Assembly (NCBI GenBank): GCA_021768085.1
Contig: JAETOJ010000009.1
Coordinates: 1-64,000 of the forward strand
DNA length: 64,000 nt
From: Bacillota bacterium
GTDB lineage: Bacteria; Bacillota; Clostridia; Oscillospirales; Oscillospiraceae
Direction of reading: 5' to 3'
In this document: one piece after another, positions 17,107 to 25,329 of the stretch
How the letters are laid out: every line of letters starts with the position of its first letter
Position numbering within the stretch: position 1 is the first letter of the stretch
Program-made: the position numbers and the translations under genes
The notes under the pieces: generated by a model
What the model was told of the DNA's origin: nothing
What the model saw: the letters and a program-made list of their open reading frames with translations, nothing else
Database searches by the model: none

Positions 17107-18615
17107 ATGTCTGATGCGAAAGACGGTGTCGTGCTTTCGATCCGCGGTATGAGCAAATCCTTCGGCCGAAACCGGGTGCTTGACCATATCAACCTGGATC
17201 TGAAGCAGGGCAGCATCATGGGGCTCATGGGTGAAAACGGAGCCGGCAAGTCCACCATGATGAAATGCCTGTTCGGCACCTACCAGAAGGACGAGGGAAA
17301 GATCTACTTAAACGGGAAGGAAATCAGCTTTTCCGGGCCGAAGGACGCCCTGGAAAACGGGATTGCCATGGTGCACCAGGAGTTGAACCAGTGCCTGGAG
17401 CGGAGCGTCACGGACAATCTGTTCCTGGGGCGGTATCCCACCAACTCCGCGGGGATCGTGGACGAGGGCGGCATGAAGAAAAAGGCGGCCGAGCTGTTCC
17501 GCAAGCTGGGGATGACGGTGAACCTGAGCCAGCCCATGCGGAATATGTCGGTGTCCCAGCGGCAGATGTGCGAGATCGCCAAGGCGATGTCGTACAACGC
17601 TCAGGTGATCGTGCTGGACGAGCCCACCTCCTCCCTGACGGTCCAGGAGGTAGCTAAGCTCTTTGAGATGATGCGGATGCTGAAGGAACAGGGGATCTCG
17701 CTGATCTACATCTCCCACAAGATGGACGAGATTTTTGAGATCTGCGACGAGATCTCAGTGCTTCGGGACGGCAACCTGGTGATGACCAAGGCCACCAAGG
17801 ACACCAACATGAACGAACTGATCACCGCCATGGTGGGCCGCTCTTTGGAAAGCCGCTTCCCAACCGTGGACAACACGCCGGGCAAGCCCATTTTGTCGGT
17901 GCAGCATCTGTCCACCAAGTTCGCGCCCCACCTCCAGGATGTCACCTTCGATGTGCGGGAGGGGGAGATCTTCGGCCTGTACGGCCTGGTGGGTGCCGGG
18001 CGTACCGAACTGCTGGAGACCATCTTCGGGGTGCGTACCCGGGCGGCGGGCCGGGTCTATTTTAAGGATCGGCTGATGAACTTCAACAGCGCCAAGGAGG
18101 CCATCGAGCACGGCTTCGCCATGATCACCGAGGAGCGCAAGGCCAACGGCCTGTTCCTCAAGTGCGACCTGACCTTCAACACCACCATCGCCAGCCTGGA
18201 GCAGTACAAGTCCGGCCCGGTCCTGTCCAACCCCAAGATGGTGAAGGCCACCAGCAAGGAGATCAAGACCATGCGCACCAAGTGCATGGGGCCGGACGAC
18301 ATGATCACCAGCCTGTCCGGCGGCAACCAACAGAAGGTGATCTTCGGCAAGTGGCTGGAGCGGGATCCCCAGATCTTCATGATGGACGAGCCCACCCGCG
18401 GCATCGACGTGGGCGCGAAATACGAGATCTACGAGCTGATTATCAAGATGGCAAAGCAGGGCAAGACGATCATCGTCGTCTCCTCTGAAATGCCGGAGAT
18501 TCTCGGCATCACCAACCGGATCGGCGTCATGTCCAACGGGTATCTCTCTGGGATTGTGAACACCGCGGAGACCGATCAGGAAGAACTTTTGCGGCTCAGC
18601 GCGAAATATCTGTAA
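17107..18615 (+). CDS. Sugar ABC transporter ATP-binding protein (MglA/RbsA type)
   Basis: Double-nucleotide-binding-domain ATPase of the carbohydrate uptake transporter-2 family. Domain 1: Walker A GENGAGKST (42-50), signature MSVSQRQM, Walker B VIVLDEPTSSL. Domain 2: degenerate Walker A GLVGAGRTELLE, signature LSGGNQQKV, Walker B MMDEPTRGIDVG. 502 residues, normal. I start at the ATG at 17107, as the upstream alternative is a TTG with no ribosome site. Works with the permease 14 bp downstream. Confidence 0.93.
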   Translation: MSDAKDGVVLSIRGMSKSFGRNRVLDHINLDLKQGSIMGLMGENGAGKSTMMKCLFGTYQKDEGKIYLNGKEISFSGPKDALENGIAMVHQELNQCLERSVTDNLFLGRYPTNSAGIVDEGGMKKKAAELFRKLGMTVNLSQPMRNMSVSQRQMCEIAKAMSYNAQVIVLDEPTSSLTVQEVAKLFEMMRMLKEQGISLIYISHKMDEIFEICDEISVLRDGNLVMTKATKDTNMNELITAMVGRSLESRFPTVDNTPGKPILSVQHLSTKFAPHLQDVTFDVREGEIFGLYGLVGAGRTELLETIFGVRTRAAGRVYFKDRLMNFNSAKEAIEHGFAMITEERKANGLFLKCDLTFNTTIASLEQYKSGPVLSNPKMVKATSKEIKTMRTKCMGPDDMITSLSGGNQQKVIFGKWLERDPQIFMMDEPTRGIDVGAKYEIYELIIKMAKQGKTIIVVSSEMPEILGITNRIGVMSNGYLSGIVNTAETDQEELLRLSAKYL

Positions 18616-18629
18616 GGGGGGAAGGGCAT

Positions 18630-20282
18630 ATGGCAGACAATACAAAAATTCTTACGGCGGAACAGGAGCTGGAGCTCCGCCGCCCCATCGACGACTATGT
18701 CGGCGGGATCCAGGAGCAGATCAACGCCCTGCGGAAGGACGGCACGGATCGGGTCATCGACATTCAGAGCGCCCTGGACGGCCTGAAGCGGGACAAGATC
18801 TACACTGCTCAGGAGAAGGAGGCCAAACGGGCTCAGTACCAGAAGGAACTGGAGCAGGCCAAGGCGGTGGAGGCCAAAAATAAGGATCAGATCAACAAGC
18901 TGATCGCCGACGCCGAGGGCTACCTGAAGGCCCACTTTGACAAGGAGTACTACCAGGCAGTGGCGGCCAGCTGCGCCCAGGAAAAGGTGCAGGCCCAAGA
19001 GAAGTATCGCGCCACGGTGGAGCAGCTCAACAAGGCCCACCAGGAGACGCTGTCCAAGCTCAGTGACGCCCACGAGATCAAGGACGAGAAGTACGTTCAC
19101 AAGAACCGCCTGTTCGACGCAAAGATGCAGTTGGGCAAGGATCTCCAGGACGTGAAGGATCGGCGCCATGCGGCCTTTGATCACCAGTACCACCTCATTG
19201 ACTTGCTGCGGATGTCCAAGTTCACCTTTGGGGAGTCTATGGCCCAGCGGTGGGAAAACTACAAGTACACCTTTAACGCACGGAACTTCCTGTTGCGCAA
19301 CGGTCTGTACCTGGCCATCGCCGTCATCTTCATTGCCCTGTGCTTCATCACGCCGGCGGTGAAGGGCGTCCAGCTGCTGACGTTGAACAACATCCTGAAC
19401 ATCCTCCAGCAGGCGTCGCCCCGAATGTTCCTGGCCCTGGGCGTGGCCGGCCTGATCCTGCTGGCCGGCACCGACCTGTCCATCGGCCGTATGGTGGGCA
19501 TGGGCATGACCGCCGCCACCATCGTGATGCACAAGGGCATCAACACCGGCGGCGTGTTCGGGCATATCTTTGACTTTACCGGCCTGCCGGTGATCGCGCG
19601 GGTGATCCTGGCCCTGGTGATCTGCATCGTGCTGTGCACCATCTTCACCACCATCGCCGGCTTCTTCACCGCCAAGTTCAAGATGCACCCCTTCATCTCC
19701 ACCATGTCCACCATGCTGATGATCTTCGGCTTGGCTACTTACTCCACCAAGGGCGTGTCCTTCGGCGCCATCGAGGGGGATATCCCCAAGATGATCATCC
19801 CCAAGCTCAACGGCTTCCCCACCATTATCCTGTGGGCCATCGCGGCGGTCGTCATTGTGTGGTTCATCTGGAACAAGACCACCTTCGGCAAGAACCTGTA
19901 CGCCGTGGGCGGCAACCCCGAGGCGGCCTCGGTGTCCGGCATCTCCGTGTTCAAGGTCACGGTGGGCGCCTTCATCATGGCCGGCATCCTGTACGGCTTT
20001 GGCTCCTGGCTGGAGTGCATCCGGATGTCCGGCTCCGGCTCGGCCAGCTATGGCCAGGGCTGGGAGATGGACGCCATTGCGGCCTGCGTGGTGGGCGGCG
20101 TGTCCTTCACCGGCGGTATCGGCAAGATCTCCGGCGTGGTGACGGGCGTGTTTATCTTCACCGCCCTAACCTATTCCCTGACCACTCTGGGTATCGACAC
20201 CAACCTCCAGTTTGTGTTCTCCGGCGTCATCATTCTGGTGGCCGTCATGCTGGACTGCCTGAAGTACGTCCAGAAGAAGTAA
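18630..20282 (+). CDS. Sugar ABC transporter permease with long N-terminal coiled coil (MglC type)
   Basis: Inner-membrane permease of the MglC/RbsC family. The C-terminal 330 residues are the normal permease: about eight to ten membrane segments, GLILLAGTDLSIGRMVG, KFKMHPFISTM, YAVGGNPEAASVSGI and the C-terminal AACVVGGVSFTGGIG. Before this come about 215 residues with no membrane segment, rich in Glu, Lys, Gln and Ala, with heptad-like spacing, predicted to be a cytoplasmic coiled coil. There is no second start with a ribosome site at the permease boundary, and GGGGGGAAGGG precedes the ATG at 18630, so the extension is real. MglC proteins are usually near 340 residues. Confidence 0.88.
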   Translation: MADNTKILTAEQELELRRPIDDYVGGIQEQINALRKDGTDRVIDIQSALDGLKRDKIYTAQEKEAKRAQYQKELEQAKAVEAKNKDQINKLIADAEGYLKAHFDKEYYQAVAASCAQEKVQAQEKYRATVEQLNKAHQETLSKLSDAHEIKDEKYVHKNRLFDAKMQLGKDLQDVKDRRHAAFDHQYHLIDLLRMSKFTFGESMAQRWENYKYTFNARNFLLRNGLYLAIAVIFIALCFITPAVKGVQLLTLNNILNILQQASPRMFLALGVAGLILLAGTDLSIGRMVGMGMTAATIVMHKGINTGGVFGHIFDFTGLPVIARVILALVICIVLCTIFTTIAGFFTAKFKMHPFISTMSTMLMIFGLATYSTKGVSFGAIEGDIPKMIIPKLNGFPTIILWAIAAVVIVWFIWNKTTFGKNLYAVGGNPEAASVSGISVFKVTVGAFIMAGILYGFGSWLECIRMSGSGSASYGQGWEMDAIAACVVGGVSFTGGIGKISGVVTGVFIFTALTYSLTTLGIDTNLQFVFSGVIILVAVMLDCLKYVQKK

Positions 20283-20303
20283 ATTTCCCATATCAAGTTA
20301 AAG

Positions 20304-20345
20304 CCGCCGCGAAGTGGACAGGTTCCGCTTCGCGGCGGTTTTTTG
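20304..20345 (+). terminator. Intrinsic terminator of the sugar ABC operon
   Basis: Stem GCCGCCGCGAAG / CTTCGCGGCGGT with TTTTTT following. Confidence 0.85.
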
Positions 20346-20364
20346 TGGCGCTATGTTGACAGTG

Positions 20365-20418
20365 TTTACAAGCCCGTTACAACTTCGTGCTGACATGGAG
20401 ACCTTTAGGTGATATAAT
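20365..20418 (+). promoter_or_regulatory. Promoter of the two-component operon with tandem 11-bp operator
   Basis: CTGACA (20390-20395), 17 nt, TATAAT (20413-20418). Three bp upstream of the -35 are two tandem 11-mers, TTTACAAGCCC (20365-20375) and GTTACAACTTC (20376-20386). Direct repeats at 11-bp spacing beside the -35 are typical for OmpR-family regulators; the same arrangement occurs at 23545-23566. Confidence 0.7.
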
Positions 20419-20450
20419 TGTAGTAGTTTGGACAGAGAGGGGGCGTTCCG

Positions 20451-21110
20451 ATGGCCCATATCCTGATTGTGGAGGACGAGGAGAACATCGCCCGGATGAT
20501 CGAGGCCACCCTGGCTCTGGGGGGCCATACCGGCCGGTGGTGCGCCGACGGCGGGCAGGCACTGCCCGTCATCGGGGAGGGGGGCTTTGATCTGGTGCTG
20601 TTGGACGTGATGCTCCCCGGGCTGGACGGCTTTGCCGTCATGGAGCGGCTGGACGCCCAGACCATCCCGGTGATCTTCCTGTCCGCCATGCAGCAGGTGG
20701 AGGACAAGGTGCGGGGCCTGCGTTTGGGGGCGGAGGACTACATCGTCAAGCCCTTCGAGCCCCTGGAGCTGCTGGCCCGCATCGAGGTGGTGCTCCGCCG
20801 CCGGGGCCGGGGGCGGAATGTGCTGGAATACGGAGCCATCCGCCAGGAGCTGGACAGCCGCACCGTCACCCTCCGGGGGGAGCCGGTGGCCCTGGCCCCC
20901 AAGGAGTTTGAGCTGCTGCGGGTATTTTTACAAAACCAGAACCTGGCCCTCAGCCGGGAGAAGCTGCTGGCCATGGTGTGGGGCTACGGCTTCGCCGGGG
21001 AGAGCCGCACGGTGGACATACACGTCCAGCGGCTGCGCCAGAAGCTGGGGCTGGCCGACCATCTGGTGACCCTGCCCCGGATCGGCTACCGGCTGGAGAA
21101 GCTGCCATGA
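20451..21110 (+). CDS. OmpR-family response regulator
   Basis: Transcription factor with receiver domain (acidic pair ED near residue 9, phospho-acceptor D52 in LLDVMLPG, switch Lys in DYIVKPF) and C-terminal winged helix (LAPKEFELLRVF, SRTVDIHVQRLRQKLG, RIGYRLEK). 219 residues. First gene of an operon with a histidine kinase and a secreted protein; stop overlaps the kinase ATG by 4 bp. Probably autoregulated through the tandem repeats in its promoter. Confidence 0.93.
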   Translation: MAHILIVEDEENIARMIEATLALGGHTGRWCADGGQALPVIGEGGFDLVLLDVMLPGLDGFAVMERLDAQTIPVIFLSAMQQVEDKVRGLRLGAEDYIVKPFEPLELLARIEVVLRRRGRGRNVLEYGAIRQELDSRTVTLRGEPVALAPKEFELLRVFLQNQNLALSREKLLAMVWGYGFAGESRTVDIHVQRLRQKLGLADHLVTLPRIGYRLEKLP

Positions 21111-22576
21111 GGCTGTGGCAGAAGATTTTTCTGTCCACCCTGGCCCTGATGGTGTTGTCCACCGCCCTGGTGTCCATCCTGCTGCTGCGGGCCAGCCGGG
21201 ACGCTTTGTGGGAGCGGGAGGGCCAGCGGGTGGTGGCCCAGCAGCGGTATCTGGCCGGAATGCTCCGGGCGGGGGTGGTGAGCCGGCGGCTCCAATCCGG
21301 CACGGTGCAGCTGAGCCCGGAGGAGACGGAGCAGACCGCCCGGCAGGCGCTGGAGCGGCAGGGGACGGACGACTACCTCACCGGGCTGGCCCTGCTGGAC
21401 GGGGAGGGGGCCGCCTCCTATGCCGCCATGGCGGACGATCTGCTGAGCCAGATCCCGCCGTCCCCGGCGGAGGAGCCCAACGCCACCGTCTACCAGCTGT
21501 GCCTCGGGGAAGGCGAGGGGGAGTGGTATCTGGTATGCGCCTTGCCGGTGACGCTGGAGTCCCGGCCCTTCCGGCTGTGCGCCGCCTACGACGTCAGCGG
21601 CCTGCAGGGGCAGCTGGAGCGGGAGGCGGCGGGGACGGTGGCCCTGTGCCTCGTCGTGAGCCTGGCCGGGGCGGGGCTGCTGCTGGCGCTGGTGTGGTTC
21701 CTGCTGCGGCCGCTGGCGGCGCTGGACGAGAGCGCCCGACGGGTGGCCGGGGGCCGGTATGACGAGCGGCTAACGGTGCGGGGCCGGGACGAGCTGGCCG
21801 GACTGGCCCGGGACATGAACGCCATGGCCGCCGCCGTCCAGGATCGGGTGGAGCAGCTGGAGCGGGTGGCGGAGGATCGGCGGGTGTTCATCGGCAACCT
21901 GGCCCACGAGATGAAAACGCCGCTTACCAGCATCCTGGGCTTCGCCGACCTGCTCTATCTGCAAAAGGAGGTGCCGGAGGCCCAGCGGGTGGAGTACGCC
22001 CAGGTCATCTCCCAGGAGGCCAAGCGGCTCCAGTCCCTGTCGGGCAAGCTGCTGGAACTCATCACCCTGGGCAGCGCCGATCTGGAGCAGGCCCCGGCCT
22101 CCCTCCGGGAGGTGGTGGCGGAGGTGGAGCTGAGCCTGCGGCCCGTCATGGTTCAAAGTGAGCTGCATCTGGAGTGCAGCTGCCCGGATCTGACGTTGGA
22201 CATGGATCGGGAGCTGTTCAAGTCCCTGCTCTACAACCTACTGGACAACGGCCGGAAGGCCAGCGAGACCGGCGGCCGGCTGGAGCTCACCGCCCGGGAG
22301 GCGGAGGGACAGGCGGAGATCCTGGTGCGGGACTACGGCCGGGGCATCCCCCGGGAGGAGCTGGACAAGGTGTGCCAGCCCTTCTACATGGTGGACAAGA
22401 GTCGGAGCCGGAGGGCGGGGGGCGCGGGGCTGGGGCTGGCCCTGTGCCAGGAGATCGTGTCCGTCCACGGCGGAACCATGGAGCTGGACAGCCGCCCGGG
22501 GGAGGGCACCCTGGTTACCCTGCGCTTCCCCCTGAGCCAAAGTACGGAAAGAGGGGACAGCCATGCGGAACCTTAA
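21107..22576 (+). CDS. Membrane sensor histidine kinase
   Basis: Two membrane helices (about residues 7-28 and 180-202) bracket an extracellular sensor domain; then HAMP, the HisKA dimer with catalytic H267 in LAHEMKTPLTSILG, and HATPase with N box (LLYNLLDNGRKAS), G1 (VRDYGRGIP) and G2 (GAGLGLALCQEI). 489 residues. Partner of the response regulator. The true start is the ATG at 21107 that overlaps the regulator stop. Confidence 0.93.
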   Translation: MRLWQKIFLSTLALMVLSTALVSILLLRASRDALWEREGQRVVAQQRYLAGMLRAGVVSRRLQSGTVQLSPEETEQTARQALERQGTDDYLTGLALLDGEGAASYAAMADDLLSQIPPSPAEEPNATVYQLCLGEGEGEWYLVCALPVTLESRPFRLCAAYDVSGLQGQLEREAAGTVALCLVVSLAGAGLLLALVWFLLRPLAALDESARRVAGGRYDERLTVRGRDELAGLARDMNAMAAAVQDRVEQLERVAEDRRVFIGNLAHEMKTPLTSILGFADLLYLQKEVPEAQRVEYAQVISQEAKRLQSLSGKLLELITLGSADLEQAPASLREVVAEVELSLRPVMVQSELHLECSCPDLTLDMDRELFKSLLYNLLDNGRKASETGGRLELTAREAEGQAEILVRDYGRGIPREELDKVCQPFYMVDKSRSRRAGGAGLGLALCQEIVSVHGGTMELDSRPGEGTLVTLRFPLSQSTERGDSHAEP

Positions 22577-23540
22577 ATTTGTGCTGTCCGCCCTGGCAAT
22601 TTTGCTGGCGGGGGCACTGGCGGCGGGGATGGCGGCCCGGGCGGTGGCCGCCCCTCGGGCCGGGGAGACAGTGTCCGCCGGGGCGGTGAGCGTGCCCTCT
22701 GTCCTGGGGCAGACGGCGGACGAGGTGCTGTTTTACCCTTGGTCCAGGTATGATGGGCAGTCCCTGGTTCCCTTGGAAGGGGCGACGCTGGATGGCATCG
22801 AGGCCGGCGTTGTCAACGCCCCCTCGGGGGCTGGGGATGATCTGACGGCCTCCATCGCCACCCTGGACGCGCTGGAGGCCGACTTCGACCTCGGCCTGCT
22901 GCTGAAGGATCTGACGTGGAACCAGAGCGACCTGAAAACCGCCGATATGGTATTCTTAAAGGACTTCCCCGCCACCCTGGATGACGGTACCCCTGTGTTT
23001 CTCCGCTACGCACTGAGCTTTTCCGGCCCCCAGTCCGTCAGCTGGGTCATGACGCCCCGGGATGCGGCGGAACCCTCCGAGGAGCGGCGGCAGGCGGCGC
23101 TGGACAAGGTAAAGGACGATCTGGCCGGACTGCTGTGGGCAGTCCTCCGTCCGGATCGGAACTTCACCAACGATATGTATGCCTTTTTGCGGAATTTTGA
23201 CCAATATTTCATAGCACTGAAGCAGGACAAGCTCCACGAGCGCCTGGAATTCATCTTCATCCAGGCGTGTGACCGTATCAACTACAGCTATTTCCAGGAA
23301 ACCGTTCCAGCGGAAGCCGCCGGGGATGAGGCGGGGCTGCCACTCGAGGCGGAACTGCCGTCTGAGCCGCCCCCGGCAGAGGAGCTGCTGGATCGGGCGG
23401 ACGGTGGCAGTGGTCAACTCCAGCTCATCTCCACTCAGGATCAGATCGTGGCCCTGTTTACCAGCGACATCGGCATCATGCTGGGTTTGTACTACGACAT
23501 CCAGCTGGAGCGGTACAGCGGGCTGGGGATCAGCGAGTGA
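22563..23540 (+). CDS. Exported protein of unknown function in two-component operon
   Basis: I do not recognise the family. 325 residues; the first 30 form a hydrophobic signal or anchor (LKFVLSALAILLAGALAAGMAA). The rest is acidic, with an alpha/beta-like body and a Pro/Glu-rich linker near residues 255-280. It overlaps the kinase gene by 14 bp, so it is made with it. In several Firmicutes the third gene of such operons encodes a surface protein that feeds into or is controlled by the kinase; that is an inference here. Confidence 0.7.
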   Translation: MRNLKFVLSALAILLAGALAAGMAARAVAAPRAGETVSAGAVSVPSVLGQTADEVLFYPWSRYDGQSLVPLEGATLDGIEAGVVNAPSGAGDDLTASIATLDALEADFDLGLLLKDLTWNQSDLKTADMVFLKDFPATLDDGTPVFLRYALSFSGPQSVSWVMTPRDAAEPSEERRQAALDKVKDDLAGLLWAVLRPDRNFTNDMYAFLRNFDQYFIALKQDKLHERLEFIFIQACDRINYSYFQETVPAEAAGDEAGLPLEAELPSEPPPAEELLDRADGGSGQLQLISTQDQIVALFTSDIGIMLGLYYDIQLERYSGLGISE

Positions 23541-23544
23541 CGAA

Positions 23545-23638
23545 TTTACAACTTCGATACAGCTTCTTGGTGACTTGGAGCCCCCTTTTGACGGACAATG
23601 GATTCATATCCAAAAGCCGGTCAAAAGGGGGACTTTTT
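23545..23638 (+). promoter_or_regulatory. Operator copy, candidate promoter and SD-hiding terminator upstream of C39 peptidase
   Basis: Tandem 11-mers TTTACAACTTC and GATACAGCTTC (23545-23566) match those of the upstream operon. At the same 3-bp distance comes GTGACT (23570-23575), then after 18 nt GACAAT (23594-23599), a weak promoter that would need activation. A strong hairpin, CCCCCTTTTGAC (23581-23592) with GTCAAAAGGGGG (23620-23631), is followed by CTTTTT and contains the next gene's ribosome site in its right arm. It should end transcripts from the operon, while a start near 23606 would lack the left arm. Confidence 0.6.
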
Positions 23639-24433
23639 ATGCGGAGCATGACGATGACGGCGGCCCTACCCGTCGAGCTGGGGCGCAGGCCCAGGCGGCA
23701 CACCCGGCGCGGCACCCGGCGGCGGGATCTGCTGAAGATGGTGGCGGCGCTGGTGGGGGCGGTGCTGGCAGGGGTGGCGCTCTGGCTCAGCGGGGCCCTT
23801 GTACCCACTCCGGCCCCGCCCTCTGGCGGGTACGACCCGGTGACGCTGATCCGGCAGAACCCGGAGCTGCCCAACGGCTGCGAGGTCACCAGCCTTGCCA
23901 TGCTGCTCAAGGCGGTGGGCTGTCCGGTGGACAAGCTGACGCTGTACCAGGACTACCTGCCCAAGGCGGATTTTTCCCGGGTGGACGGCAAATGCTACGC
24001 CCCCAACCCGGAGCGCTGGTACGTGGGGGACGCCGCCGACCCCACGGGGGGCTGGTACTGTTTTGAGGGGCCCGTGGTCCAGGCGGCCAACGGCTGGCTG
24101 GAGGATTGGGGCAGCGATCTCCGGGCCCGGGCCCTCACCGGGCTGGATCGGGAGGGGCTGGATCGGTACGCCCGGGCGGGCACGCCGCTGGCGGTGTGGG
24201 TGACGCTGAACTATGCCGAGCCCCAGCGCAGCCAGTTTTTCTGGCTGCTGGAGGACGAGACGGTCTACTATCCCTACCGCAATCTGCACTGCGTGGTGCT
24301 GGCCGGGGTGGAGGACGGGAAGTACCGGGTAGCCGACCCCATCAACGGCATCACGCTGGTGGAGAAGGAGCTGTTCTGGGACAGCTTTTCCGCCATGGGT
24401 GGCAGGGCGGTTGTAGTGGGCCGGGGCGGCTGA
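23639..24433 (+). CDS. Membrane-anchored C39-like cysteine peptidase domain protein
   Basis: 264 residues. A basic N-terminus (about 35 residues, many Arg) precedes one membrane helix (LLKMVAALVGAVLAGVALWLSG). The outer domain has the Peptidase_C39_2 (papain-like) signature: LPNGCEVTSLAMLL with catalytic Cys, HCVVLAG with catalytic His, and VADPINGI with the Asp. The earlier in-frame start at 23537 lies in the operator, so I start at the ATG at 23639, whose ribosome site AGGGGGA sits in the hairpin above. Likely in the regulon of the upstream two-component system. Confidence 0.75.
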   Translation: MRSMTMTAALPVELGRRPRRHTRRGTRRRDLLKMVAALVGAVLAGVALWLSGALVPTPAPPSGGYDPVTLIRQNPELPNGCEVTSLAMLLKAVGCPVDKLTLYQDYLPKADFSRVDGKCYAPNPERWYVGDAADPTGGWYCFEGPVVQAANGWLEDWGSDLRARALTGLDREGLDRYARAGTPLAVWVTLNYAEPQRSQFFWLLEDETVYYPYRNLHCVVLAGVEDGKYRVADPINGITLVEKELFWDSFSAMGGRAVVVGRGG

Positions 24434-24443
24434 GCGGCGGGCT

Positions 24444-24560
24444 CATCTGGAGGAGTGCATTGGGGACTGCGAGAAAGAGCTGGACGACGGCGCAGAGAAC
24501 ATCATCACCAACCAGTGGTACGCCTACATCAACGCTGTTGTGACCAAGGCGGTCAAGTAA
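24444..24560 (+). pseudogene. C-terminal gene remnant
   Basis: An open stretch without a start encodes a coherent acidic, helix-like peptide (HLEECIGDCEKELDDGAEN, then NQWYAYINAVVTKAVK and stop). It reads like the end of a larger, perhaps extracellular binding, protein whose body is missing. It directly follows the C39 gene. Family not established. Confidence 0.35.
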
Positions 24561-24594
24561 AAGGCGGCCCCGCTTATCCCGGGAGATAAAGGAG

Positions 24595-24712
24595 CCGAAA
24601 GAACAAGTATACGGCATGAAGTCCGGCTGAATTGGGAAGGCCCGTGAAAACGGGCGCAGCGGCCGGCTGACGGGGAGATTGTTTGAAAACCCCCGTCATA
24701 TTCCTTCCGATT
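24595..24712 (+). other. Possible structured RNA leader upstream of ECF sigma gene
   Basis: A non-coding stretch with nested hairpins: CCCGTGAAAACGGG around 24641-24655, GCGGCCGGC, and GACGGGG / CCCCCGTC around 24669-24698. The segment GGGAAG to GCGCAGC slightly resembles the core of a cobalamin riboswitch, but key parts do not match and the downstream gene is a sigma factor. I record structure only. Confidence 0.3.
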
Positions 24713-24771
24713 TTGCGACAAAACAGATAGAGGGCCCTTCTGACAAGCCTTTTGGGAAAGGAGGCGGGGCC

Positions 24772-25329
24772 ATGGACGACCGCGCCATTGTGGAGCTCTA
24801 CCACCGGCGGGAGGAGCGGGCCATTGCCGAGACGGATCAAAAATACGGCGGGCTGTGCCATTCCATTGCCCTGGGGCTGCTGGGCGACCGGGAGGACGCG
24901 GAGGAGTGCGTCAACGACACCTGGCACGCCGCCTGGAACCGGATGCCCCCGGACTGGCCCCAGTCCTTGGGCGCCTTTTTGGGGCGGATCACCCGGAACC
25001 TGTCCATCAGCCGGTGGCGGCGGGAGCACGCCCAAAAGCGGTACGACGGGATAGAGCTGCTGCTCTCCGAGCTGGAGGACTGCGTTCCCGCCCCGGGCAC
25101 GGTGGAGGAAACCCTGGAACGGCGGCAGCTGGGCCGGGCCATCAGCGCGTGGCTGGACGGGCTGGAGGAGGGGGATCGGCGGATCTTCCTCCGGCGGTAC
25201 TGGTACGGCGACGCGGTGAAGGATCTGGCGGCGGAGGCGGGGCAGGGGGCCAACGCCCTGGCCCAGCGGCTGCTGCGGCTGCGGAAGGGCCTGCGGGCCT
25301 TTCTGGAATCGGAAGGAGTGGAGCTATGA
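24772..25329 (+). CDS. ECF-type sigma factor (sigma-70 family)
   Basis: 185-residue alternative sigma factor. Region 2 reads DREDAEECVNDTWHAAW and GRITRNLSISRWRRE; region 4 near the end has GDAVKDLAAEAGQGANALAQRL. GGAAAGGAGG precedes the ATG at 24772, so the longer upstream frame is rejected. Its stop overlaps the next ATG, which encodes not a standard anti-sigma factor but a membrane-anchored serpin. Confidence 0.85.
   Translation: MDDRAIVELYHRREERAIAETDQKYGGLCHSIALGLLGDREDAEECVNDTWHAAWNRMPPDWPQSLGAFLGRITRNLSISRWRREHAQKRYDGIELLLSELEDCVPAPGTVEETLERRQLGRAISAWLDGLEEGDRRIFLRRYWYGDAVKDLAAEAGQGANALAQRLLRLRKGLRAFLESEGVEL

Noticed and set aside
24600-24712. Cobalamin riboswitch
   Set aside because: Only short pieces resemble the B12 box; the stem order is not convincing and the gene downstream is a sigma factor.
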